Positions 29,426 through 38,033 of a stretch of 56,349 bases of DNA are shown piece after piece; the stretch's first letter is position 1, and every line of letters starts with the position of its first letter. The notes beneath the pieces are model-generated. The model was not told the origin of the DNA and made no database searches. It saw nothing but the letters and a program-made list of their open reading frames with translations. The translations under genes were made by a program, and so were the position numbers. The DNA is taken from positions 1 through 56,349 of the forward strand of contig DF970677.1 of NCBI GenBank assembly GCA_001270045.2, written 5' to 3'. Source of the DNA: Bacteroidales bacterium 6E. Lineage in GTDB: Bacteria; Bacteroidota; Bacteroidia; Bacteroidales; Prolixibacteraceae.

Positions 29426-31330
29426 ATGCAACTGCAAACCAACCTGATAAAAAGGATCCGGATCACTCTGGCGCTGATGCTCTGCATCACAGCCACCCAC
29501 GCCCAAGAGGTAACTATCACGATCGATGCCTCCAAGGACATACGCGCGGTGTCACCCTACATATACGGAAACAACAACGGCTACGACAAGCCCGCCCAGT
29601 TCTACCGGGATGCCGGACTACGTATGTCGCGGATGAACAACGGCAATAATGCCACCAAGTACAACTGGCGCAAGAAAATCACGAGTCACCCCGACTGGTA
29701 CAATAATGTCTACTCCTACAGCTGGGATGCACGCTCAAAATTAGTTTCGGAAAACCACCCCAACATGCAAATCATGTGGGCTTTCCAACTGCTCGGCAGG
29801 GTGGCATCGAGCAACGCCCACAACTTCAACGAGGGAGCCTTCAATAATTACCAGTGGTGGGAAGGGGTTAACCAGAACCTGGCCGGCGGAGGGGTTCCCA
29901 ATACCAGCGGCACCAACCTCCACAAGGCGGCCGTCGAGGGAAACATGACTCTCTATACCCAGGAGTGGCCTGCCGACTCGACCGTGGGTATTCTCAACCA
30001 CTGGTTCGGTGAGGGTGGCCTTGGACTGAACAAGGAGCAGTTCCTCTACTGGAACATGGACAATGAACCCGACATCTGGAACGGCACCCACGACGATGTG
30101 ATGTCCGACGGACTGCTGCCCGCTTCGGAATTCATGGACCGCTATATCGAGGTGGCCAAAAAAGCCAAGGAACTTTTTCCCGGAATTAAGATCTGCGGAC
30201 CCGTGACCACCAGCGAATGGCAGTGGTTCAAGTGGGGCGAGGAGAGACTGACAATCGACGGCAGGTATTACTGCTGGTTCGAATATTTCATCAAGCGTTG
30301 CGCCGACGAGGAGAAGGCTTCGGGGGTAAGGGTTGTCGACGTGTTTGACATCCATCATTATCCATATGCCCCCAACGTGACCGGAGCCCTCCAGAACCAC
30401 CGCTCTTTTTTCGACAAGACCTACATCTACCCCGGTGCCAACGGGGTGAAAACCATCAATGGCGGATGGGACACCTCCCAAAACAAGGTGTATATCTTCC
30501 AGCGGGTCAACGACTGGCTCGACAAGCATTTTGGGCCAAACCACGGCATCGGGCTGGGCGTGAGCGAGTGGAGTACCGGCGTTGACCAGCCCAACCCCAA
30601 TGTGGCATCGGTGATTTATGCCTCCACCCTGGGTACCTTTGCCAACCATGGTGTCGAATATTTCACACCCTGGACATGGAATGTCGGTATGTGGGAAACC
30701 CTGCACCTGTTCAGCCGATATGCCCGAGAATACAGCGTTTCAAGCACCTCGACGCTCGAGCATACCGTATCGGCCTATTCCACCCTGTCAGAAGCAGCCG
30801 ACTCCATGACCGTCATCCTGGTCAACCGTGACCAGTCGGCCCCAAGAACCGTAACGGTCAACCTCACCCATTTCACGGCGGCCGAAGGAAACCACAAAAC
30901 ACTTCAGCTCTCGTCCCTGCCGGCAGCCGAAACTTTCAAGTCGCACACCAACAATGCACTGAAGGAGAATACGGTGGCAGTCGCATCCAACTCATTCACC
31001 ATTACCGTGCCATCCCTCTCCACCACGGCCATATTGCTGAAGGCACACACCGTGGGAGTTCAGGGAATCAACAATCGCCTGGGCGACATGATCCTCTACC
31101 CCAACCCTGCCAGTGAAACCGTATCCATACTGCTTGACCTGTCCACTTCCGTCCCGGTCCGGATCACCCTCTACGACAAACAAGGCCGCACGATTAAGGC
31201 CCTCGACGCCTGGCATGATGGCCACTCCCCCATCCGGGTCGAGGTGGCCTCCCTGCAGCCGGGAATTTATTTCCTGGAGGTGAAGGGTGACCGGTTTGTT
31301 TCGGTGAGAAAGGTGGTGCGGGGATTGTAG
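29426..31330 (+). CDS. GH44 endoglucanase/xyloglucanase with T9SS sorting domain
   Basis: A 634-residue secreted enzyme. Signal peptide to about THAQE. The GH44 barrel has SPYIYGNNNG, the acid/base Glu214 in WNMDNEPDIWNGTHDD, and the candidate nucleophile Glu381 in GVSEWSTG. A beta-domain follows (about 450-550). Last comes a type IX secretion type-A sorting domain (about 555-634: ILYPNPASETVSI...LQPGIYFLEV). GH44 enzymes cut internal beta-1,4-glucan or xyloglucan. The sorting domain predicts export through T9SS and cell-surface attachment or release. It stands alone between two repeat regions, with no promoter I can identify firmly. Confidence 0.88.
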   Translation: MQLQTNLIKRIRITLALMLCITATHAQEVTITIDASKDIRAVSPYIYGNNNGYDKPAQFYRDAGLRMSRMNNGNNATKYNWRKKITSHPDWYNNVYSYSWDARSKLVSENHPNMQIMWAFQLLGRVASSNAHNFNEGAFNNYQWWEGVNQNLAGGGVPNTSGTNLHKAAVEGNMTLYTQEWPADSTVGILNHWFGEGGLGLNKEQFLYWNMDNEPDIWNGTHDDVMSDGLLPASEFMDRYIEVAKKAKELFPGIKICGPVTTSEWQWFKWGEERLTIDGRYYCWFEYFIKRCADEEKASGVRVVDVFDIHHYPYAPNVTGALQNHRSFFDKTYIYPGANGVKTINGGWDTSQNKVYIFQRVNDWLDKHFGPNHGIGLGVSEWSTGVDQPNPNVASVIYASTLGTFANHGVEYFTPWTWNVGMWETLHLFSRYAREYSVSSTSTLEHTVSAYSTLSEAADSMTVILVNRDQSAPRTVTVNLTHFTAAEGNHKTLQLSSLPAAETFKSHTNNALKENTVAVASNSFTITVPSLSTTAILLKAHTVGVQGINNRLGDMILYPNPASETVSILLDLSTSVPVRITLYDKQGRTIKALDAWHDGHSPIRVEVASLQPGIYFLEVKGDRFVSVRKVVRGL

Positions 31331-31356
31331 GAAAAAAGGGTGCGGGTTGCGACGGC

Positions 31357-31407
31357 AAGGATGTCATCCTCTCCTTGCATTCGTCATCGGTAAAGGATGA
31401 CATCCTC
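31357..31407. repeat. REP hairpin with paired AGGATGTCATCCT arms, copy 1
   Basis: AGGATGTCATCCT (31358-31370) and AGGATGACATCCT (31394-31406) are exact reverse complements across a 23-nt loop. Copy 2 at 51277-51326 has the arms swapped (GACATCC left, GTCATCC right) and a similar loop, so the central base pair is inverted but pairing is kept. Confidence 0.8.
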
Positions 31408-31426
31408 TTTCCGTGGTAAATAAAAT

Positions 31427-31482
31427 GGTGCGGGTTGCGGGATGGCCTTGAAATCCCGAACGCGTTAGCGGGCGGGAGCGGA
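31427..31482. repeat. Dispersed G-rich repeat copy
   Basis: GTGCGGGTTGCGGGATGGCC followed by TTGAAATCCCGAACGCGTTAGCGGGCGGGA resembles 23562-23617. GCGGGAT/AATCCCG and CGCGTTAGCG can each form short stems. It lies in the 520-bp gene-free spacer between the GH44 gene and arsR. Confidence 0.55.
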
Positions 31483-31624
31483 ATTGGTTGCACTACCGAT
31501 TACACAGATTACACCGATTTATTTTACCCCATATACACGACAATTGCCGGTAACAATGCAGGTTGCAACGGTCCTTGGTAATGGTATAAATTGGTGCTAT
31601 TCGTTTTACAATTGGAAATCGGTA

Positions 31625-31765
31625 TGAATCCCTTAAGGATGGCAAATTTGCAAAAAACATCAATTGATAAACCAATCGGAATCCCGTAGGGATGGCACAT
31701 TTGTAAAAACAGTGCATCCCTCCGCCCCCATGTTTTCGTGGTTGCCTGTCGGCAACCACGAAAAC
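31625..31765. repeat. Array-terminal element with hairpin, copy 2
   Basis: Two diverged cores (AATCCCTTAAGGATGGCAAATT at about 31627 and AATCCCGTAGGGATGGCACATT at about 31680, each followed by TTG-A-AAAA) precede a C-rich run. Then comes a perfect 15-bp hairpin GTTTTCGTGGTTGCC-tgtc-GGCAACCACGAAAAC (31732-31765). There is no long array here, only the terminal part. It lies about 50 bp upstream of the arsR promoter and could insulate it. Confidence 0.8.
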
Positions 31766-31815
31766 CAATCCGTTAAATATTTGGTGCAAAACCCCATCCC
31801 AATAAATAAATATTT

Positions 31816-31841
31816 TACCTTTGTTTCGTAAAAATACGAAA
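31816..31841 (+). promoter_or_regulatory. arsR promoter and ArsR operator
   Basis: TACCTTTG (31816-31823) is a perfect TAnnTTTG -7 box. It is followed without a gap by the palindrome TTTCGTAAAAATACGAAA (31824-31841, TTTCG-N8-CGAAA). This placement covers the transcription start, 8 bp before the arsR ATG, as expected for repression relieved by arsenite. Confidence 0.75.
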
Positions 31842-31849
31842 TACCCGTC

Positions 31850-32158
31850 ATGGCCACTAAAAGGAAATACTATACCGAAGAGCAGGAGCGGCTGGCAAAA
31901 ATCGCCAAGGCCCTCTCGAACCCGGCCCGGGTCTTCATTCTCGACTTCCTGGCCAAAAACCTCGACAAGTGCTGCTATAGCGGGGACATGGTCGACGAGC
32001 TGCCCATTGCCCGGTCGACCTTGTCGGAGCACCTCAAGGAACTGAAGAATGCCGGACTTATCCAGGGCGAGATCAATCCTCCCTACATCAAATATTGCCT
32101 TAACCGCGAAAACTGGATGATCGCCAGGGCGATGCTGGACCGCTTTTTTGACCGTTAA
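31850..32158 (+). CDS. arsR: ArsR-family arsenic-responsive repressor
   Basis: A 102-residue winged-helix ArsR/SmtB protein: ALSNPARVFILDFLA, then the recognition region PIARSTLSEHLKELKNAGLIQGE. Cys41-Cys42 (KCCYSGD) lie at the start of the DNA-binding region and are candidate As(III) ligands. The spacing differs from the CVC motif of E. coli ArsR. It is the first gene of the arsenic operon, with an operator-promoter just upstream. Expected role: repression of its own operon and release on binding trivalent arsenic. A 179-codon antisense frame here is a shadow. Confidence 0.88.
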   Translation: MATKRKYYTEEQERLAKIAKALSNPARVFILDFLAKNLDKCCYSGDMVDELPIARSTLSEHLKELKNAGLIQGEINPPYIKYCLNRENWMIARAMLDRFFDR

Positions 32159-32175
32159 AAAATTTTAAACCAATA

Positions 32176-32193
32176 GTTCGGGTTTTCCCGAAA
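32176..32193 (+). promoter_or_regulatory. Second ArsR-type palindrome, before the arsE-like gene
   Basis: GTTCG-GGTTTTCC-CGAAA keeps the 5-8-5 geometry of the arsR operator. The preceding bases TAAAAAATTTTAAAC recur before the third palindrome at 33614. The core TTCGGG-tttt-CCCGAA can also fold as an RNA hairpin, so either a repressor site or an mRNA element is possible. Confidence 0.5.
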
Positions 32194-32207
32194 TAAAAAC
32201 AAGGATC

Positions 32208-32438
32208 ATGGACATAAAAATTCTGGGGACAGGATGTCCCAAATGCAAACAGCTCGAAAAGCTTACACGTGAAGTGGTGGAGCAAAACCACATTGACGCC
32301 ACAGTATCCAAGGTGGACGACATCATGGAAATCATGAAATATGGGATCATGGCAACCCCAGCCCTTGTCGTCGACAACAAGGTCGTGCTCAAGGGGAGAC
32401 TCCCATCGGCCAATGAAATCAAAAACCTGTTATTGTAG
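32208..32438 (+). CDS. Small thioredoxin-fold protein, ArsE-like candidate
   Basis: A 76-residue thioredoxin-fold protein with redox pair Cys10-Pro-Lys-Cys13 and the conserved cis-Pro region MATPALVVDNKVV. It matches the 'redox-active disulfide protein 2' type. It lies directly before arsF and arsG, where the small subunit ArsE of the ArsEFG organoarsenical system is expected. It could instead supply electrons to the downstream arsenate reductase. The start at 32208 is preceded by an ACAAGG-type weak ribosome site. Confidence 0.75.
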   Translation: MDIKILGTGCPKCKQLEKLTREVVEQNHIDATVSKVDDIMEIMKYGIMATPALVVDNKVVLKGRLPSANEIKNLLL

Positions 32439-32459
32439 AATAAAATAAAACCACGAACC

Positions 32460-32891
32460 ATGAAAAAAATGATTGTCCTATTGTTTGCAGGGGTACTGGC
32501 CTGCATTAGCCTACCATCCGGGGCAGCTTTATCAAAATCCGAAGTAAATCAATCCGAAGTCAAGGAGAAGATTGAGGTCTATTATTTTCACTTTACCCGC
32601 CGGTGTGCCACCTGCCAGGCTGTCGAAACTGAATCAAAAAGTGCCCTGGAAGCGCTTTATCCCTCTCAGTTAAAGAACGGCACGATCAGCTTTAAGGAAG
32701 TCAACCTCGATAACAAAAACAGTAAGCCGGCAGTTGAAAAGGCCAAGGCCGAGGGGCAAAGCCTGATCATCCTGAAAGGCAACAAAAGGGTCGACCTGAC
32801 CACCAAGGCCTTCATGTATGCTTTGTCGAGCCCCGACAAGCTGCAGGATGAAATCAAAAAAGCCATCGACTCCATGCTGAGCGCCAATTAA
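32460..32891 (+). CDS. arsF: ArsF-family thioredoxin-like subunit (organoarsenical nitroreduction)
   Basis: A 143-residue exported protein with an N-terminal signal that includes a possible lipobox (VLAC, Cys15). The thioredoxin-like domain has Cys49-Ala-Thr-Cys52 in HFTRRCATCQAVE. The length and this motif fit the ArsF family, reported to act with ArsE in reducing nitro-aromatic arsenicals. It lies 21 bp after the arsE-like gene and 6 bp before arsG. The biochemical role in this organism is inferred from family and neighbours. A general periplasmic redox partner is the alternative. Confidence 0.75.
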   Translation: MKKMIVLLFAGVLACISLPSGAALSKSEVNQSEVKEKIEVYYFHFTRRCATCQAVETESKSALEALYPSQLKNGTISFKEVNLDNKNSKPAVEKAKAEGQSLIILKGNKRVDLTTKAFMYALSSPDKLQDEIKKAIDSMLSAN

Positions 32892-32897
32892 AACATC

Positions 32898-33596
32898 ATG
32901 GACATTTTGCACAACCTGATCGAGAATTCCCAGTATGCCTTTGTAACGGCTTTTGTGCTCGGACTGATGACTGCCATCAGTCCCTGCCCTTTGGCCACCA
33001 ATATCTCTTCGATTGGATACATCAGCCGCGATATCAAGGACAGGAACCGTGTTTTTTACGGCGGGCTTGTCTATACGCTGGGACGGGCCATCAGCTACAC
33101 GGCTGTGGCCTTGCTCCTTTTCTTCGGAGCCAACCAGTTCAATGTATCCATGATCTTTCAGGGCTGGGGCGAGAAACTGATCGGCCCGCTCCTCATCGTC
33201 ATCGGTTTGTTCATGCTCGACATACTTAGAATCAGGCTTCCGGGATTCTCAGGACTCACCGAAAAAATTGGGTCAAAGGGCGGCGGCAAGTATTGGGGGG
33301 CATTGCTATTGAGAATGGTCTTCGCCCTGGCATTTTGCCCATACAGCGGTGTCCTTTACTTTGGGATGCTGATCCCCATGACCATTGCCAGTCCGACCGG
33401 CTTGTACCTGCCCGCCATTTTCGCGATTGCCACAGGCCTGCCGGTCATCCTGTTTGCCTGGTTGCTGGCCTATGCCGTTGGGAATGTCGGCAAGCTTTAC
33501 AACCGCATCAAAACCTTTGAAATATGGTTCCGCAGGGTCGTGGCCGTCCTGTTTATCGGCATCGGCATCTACTATCTGCGCATATTCTTTATGTAA
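32898..33596 (+). CDS. arsG: ArsG-family CcdA/DsbD-like membrane permease
   Basis: A 232-residue integral membrane protein with six to seven spans. It carries cysteines in TAISPCPLATN and ALAFCPYSG, the paired positions of the CcdA/DsbD transmembrane family. Placed directly after arsF, it fits ArsG, described as an efflux permease for aminobenzyl arsenicals. A CcdA-like role passing electrons across the membrane to ArsF is also chemically sensible. The start ATG is 6 bp after arsF, so translation is probably coupled. Confidence 0.75.
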   Translation: MDILHNLIENSQYAFVTAFVLGLMTAISPCPLATNISSIGYISRDIKDRNRVFYGGLVYTLGRAISYTAVALLLFFGANQFNVSMIFQGWGEKLIGPLLIVIGLFMLDILRIRLPGFSGLTEKIGSKGGGKYWGALLLRMVFALAFCPYSGVLYFGMLIPMTIASPTGLYLPAIFAIATGLPVILFAWLLAYAVGNVGKLYNRIKTFEIWFRRVVAVLFIGIGIYYLRIFFM

Positions 33597-33613
33597 AAAA
33601 TTTTAAACAATCG

Positions 33614-33631
33614 TTTCGGTCTTTTGCGAAA
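33614..33631 (+). promoter_or_regulatory. Third ArsR-type palindrome, before the arsP-like gene
   Basis: TTTCG-GTCTTTTG-CGAAA has identical 5-bp arms and the same 8-bp spacer as the arsR operator. The leader TAAAAAATTTTAAACAAT also matches that of the second site. It lies 16 bp before the chosen ATG of the permease. It overlaps an earlier in-frame ATG at 33624, which supports the later start. Confidence 0.55.
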
Positions 33632-33647
33632 TGAATACATCCTTATA

Positions 33648-34967
33648 ATGGAACTTAAAAAAGAACTGCAAATCCTTCTCTGGATGGTGGCCATTTTCCT
33701 GGCCATATTCTTTCTACCGATCGAAAGCACCGTCTTTACCACGGCCGTGGATGCCACCCTTGACCTGTCGAGATGGTATGCCCGCGAACACGTGATCCTA
33801 TGCCTGCTGCCAGCCTTCCTGATAGCCGGCGTGATCAGCGTGTTTGTCAGCCAGGCATCGGTGATCAAATATTTCGGTGCCAGGGCCAAAAAATGGGTGG
33901 CCTATACGGTTGCCTCCGTGTCGGGCACCATCCTGGCAGTCTGCTCATGCACCATCCTTCCGCTGTTCTCGAGTATCCACAAACGTGGGGCCGGACTGGG
34001 GCCAGCCATTGCATTCCTCTATTCGGGACCGGCCATTAACATCCTGGCCATTATCCTTACTGCCCGGATCCTGGGGTTTGAAATGGGCGTGGCACGGTTT
34101 ATCGGTGCCGTGCTGTTCAGCGTGGTGATCGGCGTTACCATGTCGTTGATTTACCGAAAGGAAGAGAAGGCGAAGCGCGAGGAACAGATGAATTTCCCTG
34201 ATGTTCCCGAAACCAGGCCCATCTGGCAAACCTCGCTTCACTTTTTCACGCTGGTGCTGATTCTTGTCTTCGCCAACTGGGGTACACCTGGTGCAGGCGA
34301 TACCAACAGTGCCTGGCATTTCATCTGGGCCAACAAATGGTACATCACCGGCGTGTTCGGACTGGTACTGGTCTGGTCGATGATCTACATCCTGAAGTTG
34401 AAACCCTGGCAGGTGCTTATCGGAGCGGTTGTCACGGCCATAAGTGCCCTGCTGTTTGCCAACCCGCTCATCAGCATGGTGGTCGGTATTGCCGCGGTCA
34501 GTTCCATTGCCCTGATGGATCAATCAGGCGATGGCGAAAACCGCGAATGGATCCTCTCCAGTTGGGGATTCACCAAGCAAATTGTGCCCCTTTTGGCCAT
34601 TGGGGTCGTCATTGCCGGTTTCCTGCTGGGGTCGACACACGACGATGTCAGCATTCCCGGGGTGATCCCCAACCAATGGATCTCCTGGTTGGTCGGAGGC
34701 AATTCCGTTTCCGCCAATTTCTTCGCCTCCATCGTCGGGGCATTCATGTATTTTGCCACCCTCACCGAAGTCCCGATATTACAGGGACTCATCGCCTCAG
34801 GCATGGGTAAGGGACCCGCCCTGGCGCTGCTGCTGGCCGGGCCATCCCTTTCGCTGCCCAACATGCTGGTCATCCGTGGCGTCATGGGGACACAAAAAAC
34901 TGTTGTATACGTACTTATAGTCATTGTTTTGTCGACCATAGCCGGATTGATCTACGGTGCGCTATAA
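33648..34967 (+). CDS. ArsP-type permease (DUF318 family)
   Basis: A 439-residue membrane protein from the chosen ATG at 33648, with about ten spans in two halves. It has the family signature AVCSCTILPLFSSIHKRGAGLGPAIAFLYSGPAINILA, repeated in weaker form as TEVPILQGLIASGMGKGPALALLLAGPSLSLPN. ArsP members export trivalent methyl- and aromatic arsenicals. Other branches export Cu/Zn or are uncharacterised. Here it lies between arsG and arsC, with arsM downstream, so efflux of methylarsenite made by ArsM is a coherent role. Substrate is inferred from context. Confidence 0.8.
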   Translation: MELKKELQILLWMVAIFLAIFFLPIESTVFTTAVDATLDLSRWYAREHVILCLLPAFLIAGVISVFVSQASVIKYFGARAKKWVAYTVASVSGTILAVCSCTILPLFSSIHKRGAGLGPAIAFLYSGPAINILAIILTARILGFEMGVARFIGAVLFSVVIGVTMSLIYRKEEKAKREEQMNFPDVPETRPIWQTSLHFFTLVLILVFANWGTPGAGDTNSAWHFIWANKWYITGVFGLVLVWSMIYILKLKPWQVLIGAVVTAISALLFANPLISMVVGIAAVSSIALMDQSGDGENREWILSSWGFTKQIVPLLAIGVVIAGFLLGSTHDDVSIPGVIPNQWISWLVGGNSVSANFFASIVGAFMYFATLTEVPILQGLIASGMGKGPALALLLAGPSLSLPNMLVIRGVMGTQKTVVYVLIVIVLSTIAGLIYGAL

Positions 34968-35037
34968 CTGAACTATCCACCTGAAGCTGAAAAAAAACAA
35001 GAAAACCAAGATTAATTACACATAAAAACAGAATAAC

Positions 35038-35463
35038 ATGAAAGTATTGATCCTATGTACCGGTAACAGTTGCCGCAGCCAGATGGCGCACGGCTTCCTG
35101 CAATCTTTTGACGCCCGCCTCGAGGTGGCCTCGGCCGGAACGGAAGCGTCGGGACAGCTCAACCGGAAAGCGGTGGCAGCCATGAAAGAGATTGGCATCG
35201 ACATCAGTCACCACACTTCCGACTCGGTCGAAATCTACCTCGGCGACGAATGGGACTACGTGATCACCGTCTGCGGTGGCGCCAACGAAAGCTGTCCGGC
35301 CTTCATCGGCAAAGTGAAACACAGGCTGCACATCGGATTCGACGATCCTTCACATGCCGTGGGTACCGAAGAATTCATCTGGAGCGAATACATCCGCGTC
35401 CGCGACGAAATCAAAGAGGCATTTTGGAAATTGTACACCGAAGAAATAAAACCCCAGCTATGA
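35038..35463 (+). CDS. arsC: Arsenate reductase, thioredoxin-coupled LMW-phosphatase type
   Basis: A 141-residue cytosolic enzyme reducing arsenate to arsenite. The P-loop CTGNSCRS gives Cys7-X5-Arg13. Two more cysteines lie at 79 (ITVCGG) and 86 (NESCPAF). The spacings 7-79-86 equal the Cys10-82-89 triad of the S. aureus plasmid pI258 enzyme, so the disulfide-relay, thioredoxin-dependent mechanism is expected. It overlaps the next gene by 4 bp (ATGA). A 70-bp gap to the permease upstream has no further palindrome. Confidence 0.93.
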   Translation: MKVLILCTGNSCRSQMAHGFLQSFDARLEVASAGTEASGQLNRKAVAAMKEIGIDISHHTSDSVEIYLGDEWDYVITVCGGANESCPAFIGKVKHRLHIGFDDPSHAVGTEEFIWSEYIRVRDEIKEAFWKLYTEEIKPQL

Positions 35464-36314
35464 AAAACGATATCGTAGGGAAAGGGCATGCCCTTTCCGC
35501 CCAAAATACCCCATCCGACCTGAAACTGGTGGTTCAGGAGAAATATGGCCAGATTGCACGCCAGAGCCTCTTGCAACAAGAGGTTTCGTGCTGCGGGGGA
35601 TCCTCCTGCTGCAGCGACCTCGAAATCAGCATGATCGGCGACAAATACACGGGTGTGGAAGGATACAATCCCGAGGCCGACCTGGGATTGGGTTGCGGAC
35701 TGCCGACCCAGTACGCCGGGATTTCGGGGGGCGACCACGTACTCGACCTGGGAAGTGGCGCCGGCAACGATTGCTTCATTGCCCGCTCTATCGTGGGCGA
35801 TTCAGGATGGATCACCGGACTCGACTTCACCCCGGACATGGTTGAAAAGGCCCGCGCCAACAATCAGAAGATGGGCTACACCAATGTTGAATTCATCCAG
35901 GGCGACATCGAAGAGATGCCCCTGCCCGAAGACCGCTACAACGTCGTGGTTTCCAATTGCGTACTTAACCTGGTGCCCGACAAGCAAAAGGCATTTGCCG
36001 AAATCATGCGGGTGCTGAAACCCGGAGGCCATTTCTGCGTTTCCGACGTGGTGACACGGGGCGACTTGCCCGAAGCCCTCCGCAAGGATGCCGAAATGTA
36101 TGCCGGATGCGTTGCAGGTGCGACCGACATGCAGGAATATCTGCATATCATAACAGAGGCAGGATTTGAAAACGTGGTCGTTCACAAACAGAAGGTCATT
36201 GAAATCCCGGAACAGGTGCTGGGCTCCTACCTGGCCCCGGAAGAAGCGGCAGGCTTCCGCAATGGCACCACCGGAATCTTCAGCATCACCGTGTCGGCAC
36301 ATAAACCACACTAA
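35460..36314 (+). CDS. arsM: Arsenite S-adenosylmethionine methyltransferase
   Basis: A 284-residue enzyme from the ATG overlapping the arsC stop. The open frame extends 70 codons upstream, but that part lies out of phase over arsC. SAM-binding VLDLGSGAGND, then QGDIEEMPLP. Cysteines at 44/45/50/51 (SCCGGSSCCSD), 79 (GLGCGLP), 167 (SNCVLNL) and 217 (YAGCVAG). The last two keep the 50-residue spacing of the As(III)-binding pair of algal ArsM (174/224). It methylates trivalent arsenic, giving methylarsenite and then volatile products. Translational coupling to arsC suggests coordinated reduction and methylation. Confidence 0.93.
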   Translation: MKNDIVGKGHALSAQNTPSDLKLVVQEKYGQIARQSLLQQEVSCCGGSSCCSDLEISMIGDKYTGVEGYNPEADLGLGCGLPTQYAGISGGDHVLDLGSGAGNDCFIARSIVGDSGWITGLDFTPDMVEKARANNQKMGYTNVEFIQGDIEEMPLPEDRYNVVVSNCVLNLVPDKQKAFAEIMRVLKPGGHFCVSDVVTRGDLPEALRKDAEMYAGCVAGATDMQEYLHIITEAGFENVVVHKQKVIEIPEQVLGSYLAPEEAAGFRNGTTGIFSITVSAHKPH

Positions 36315-36325
36315 AGAAACAGCAC

Positions 36326-37357
<1,032 letters not shown>

Positions 37358-37358
37358 T

Positions 37359-37395
37359 TTAAATGCCACCTGCCCTGCTGGCAGTTGGCATTTAA
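37359..37395. terminator. Bidirectional terminator between acr3 and the VOC gene
   Basis: TTAAATGCCA-c-CTGCC-ctgct-GGCAG-t-TGGCATTTAA forms a 15-bp stem with one internal mismatch, bounded by A/T runs on both sides. It sits 2 bp after the acr3 stop and 6 bp from the end of the convergent VOC gene, so it likely stops transcription from both. Confidence 0.8.
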
Positions 37396-37400
37396 TATAC

Positions 37401-37904
37401 TTATCGATGTTGGTCGAGCAATATCATATTCCCATCAGGGTCGGTCAGCATCAGGCTGGCAGGGCCGGTGGAGTTTTCGTCGGCCTCGCTCATCAGGATA
37501 AGTCCGCTGCCCTTTAACCGTTTCTGGATTTCGCGGATATCGTTGAACTCTGCCACATTACTGGCGTTTTCGTCCCAACCCGGATTGAAAGTCAGGATAT
37601 TGCCCTCAAACATCCCCTGAAACAGTCCGATCAGTGCGTTCCCGTTTTTCATGATCAGATAGTTTTGCTCCTTGCTGCCCCCAAATGCGGTAAAACCCAG
37701 CTTTTCGTAAAACTCGCGTGAGGCATTCAGGTCCTTCACGCTTAAACTCATCGAGAAGGCACCCAGCTTCAATTGATCCGAATTCACGGATTGTGCAGAT
37801 TCAACCGGGGCATTTCCCGGATTCTTTGTAACAACCCTGTTAAGGAAGTAACCGACCGCAAAGGCCACCAACAATCCGGCAGTGATCAAGATTCTGTGAT
37901 TCAT
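37401..37904 (-). CDS. Membrane-anchored VOC (glyoxalase-fold) protein
   Basis: A 167-residue protein with an N-terminal hydrophobic anchor (ILITAGLLVAFAVGYFL) and a VOC domain: LKLGAFSMSLSVKDLNASREFYEKLGF, and the terminal PASLMLTDPDGNMILLDQ. VOC proteins include glyoxalases, antibiotic-binding proteins and the C-As lyase ArsI. This one contains no cysteine at all, so it lacks the Cys pair of ArsI despite standing beside the ars operon. Function unknown. It is convergent with acr3. Confidence 0.78.
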   Translation of the reverse strand: MNHRILITAGLLVAFAVGYFLNRVVTKNPGNAPVESAQSVNSDQLKLGAFSMSLSVKDLNASREFYEKLGFTAFGGSKEQNYLIMKNGNALIGLFQGMFEGNILTFNPGWDENASNVAEFNDIREIQKRLKGSGLILMSEADENSTGPASLMLTDPDGNMILLDQHR

Positions 37905-37955
37905 GTTATAATGATTTTATTTAAAGATATTGATTTTTAAAGGCATTCCGGTTTA

Positions 37956-38031
37956 GTCCCTGGCGGCCAGGATGACATGCGCCCTTTGGGAGAAAATGGC
38001 ATGGAAAGGGTATGCCATTTCCATGCCATTT
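37956..38031. repeat. Dispersed 'TCCCTGGCGG' repeat with 14-bp hairpin, copy A
   Basis: TCCCTGGCGGCCAGGATGACATGCG is followed by TTTGGGAGAAAA. Then comes a perfect 14-bp inverted repeat AAATGGCATGGAAA...TTTCCATGCCATTT (37994-38007 with 38018-38031). It lies just after the GH43 stop and may serve as its 3' terminator. Related copies are at 39111, 46408 (partial) and 49271. Confidence 0.75.
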
Positions 38032-38033
38032 CC

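Noticed and set aside
29741-30706. 321-codon minus-strand open frame
   Set aside because: Antisense shadow of the GH44 gene, rich in His/Gly/Val, as expected from reversed GC-rich codons.
31493-32032. 179-codon minus-strand frame over the arsR region
   Set aside because: It runs antisense through arsR and through the repeat hairpin. ArsR, with promoter and operator, is the real gene.
35250-35459. 70-codon N-terminal extension of ArsM
   Set aside because: It overlaps arsC in another frame. The ATG overlapping the arsC stop gives the normal ArsM length and a standard ATGA coupling.
37401-37904. ArsI C-As lyase next to the ars operon
   Set aside because: The VOC fold fits, but the protein has no cysteine, so the Cys pair needed to bind trivalent organoarsenicals is missing. 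It is also on the opposite strand.
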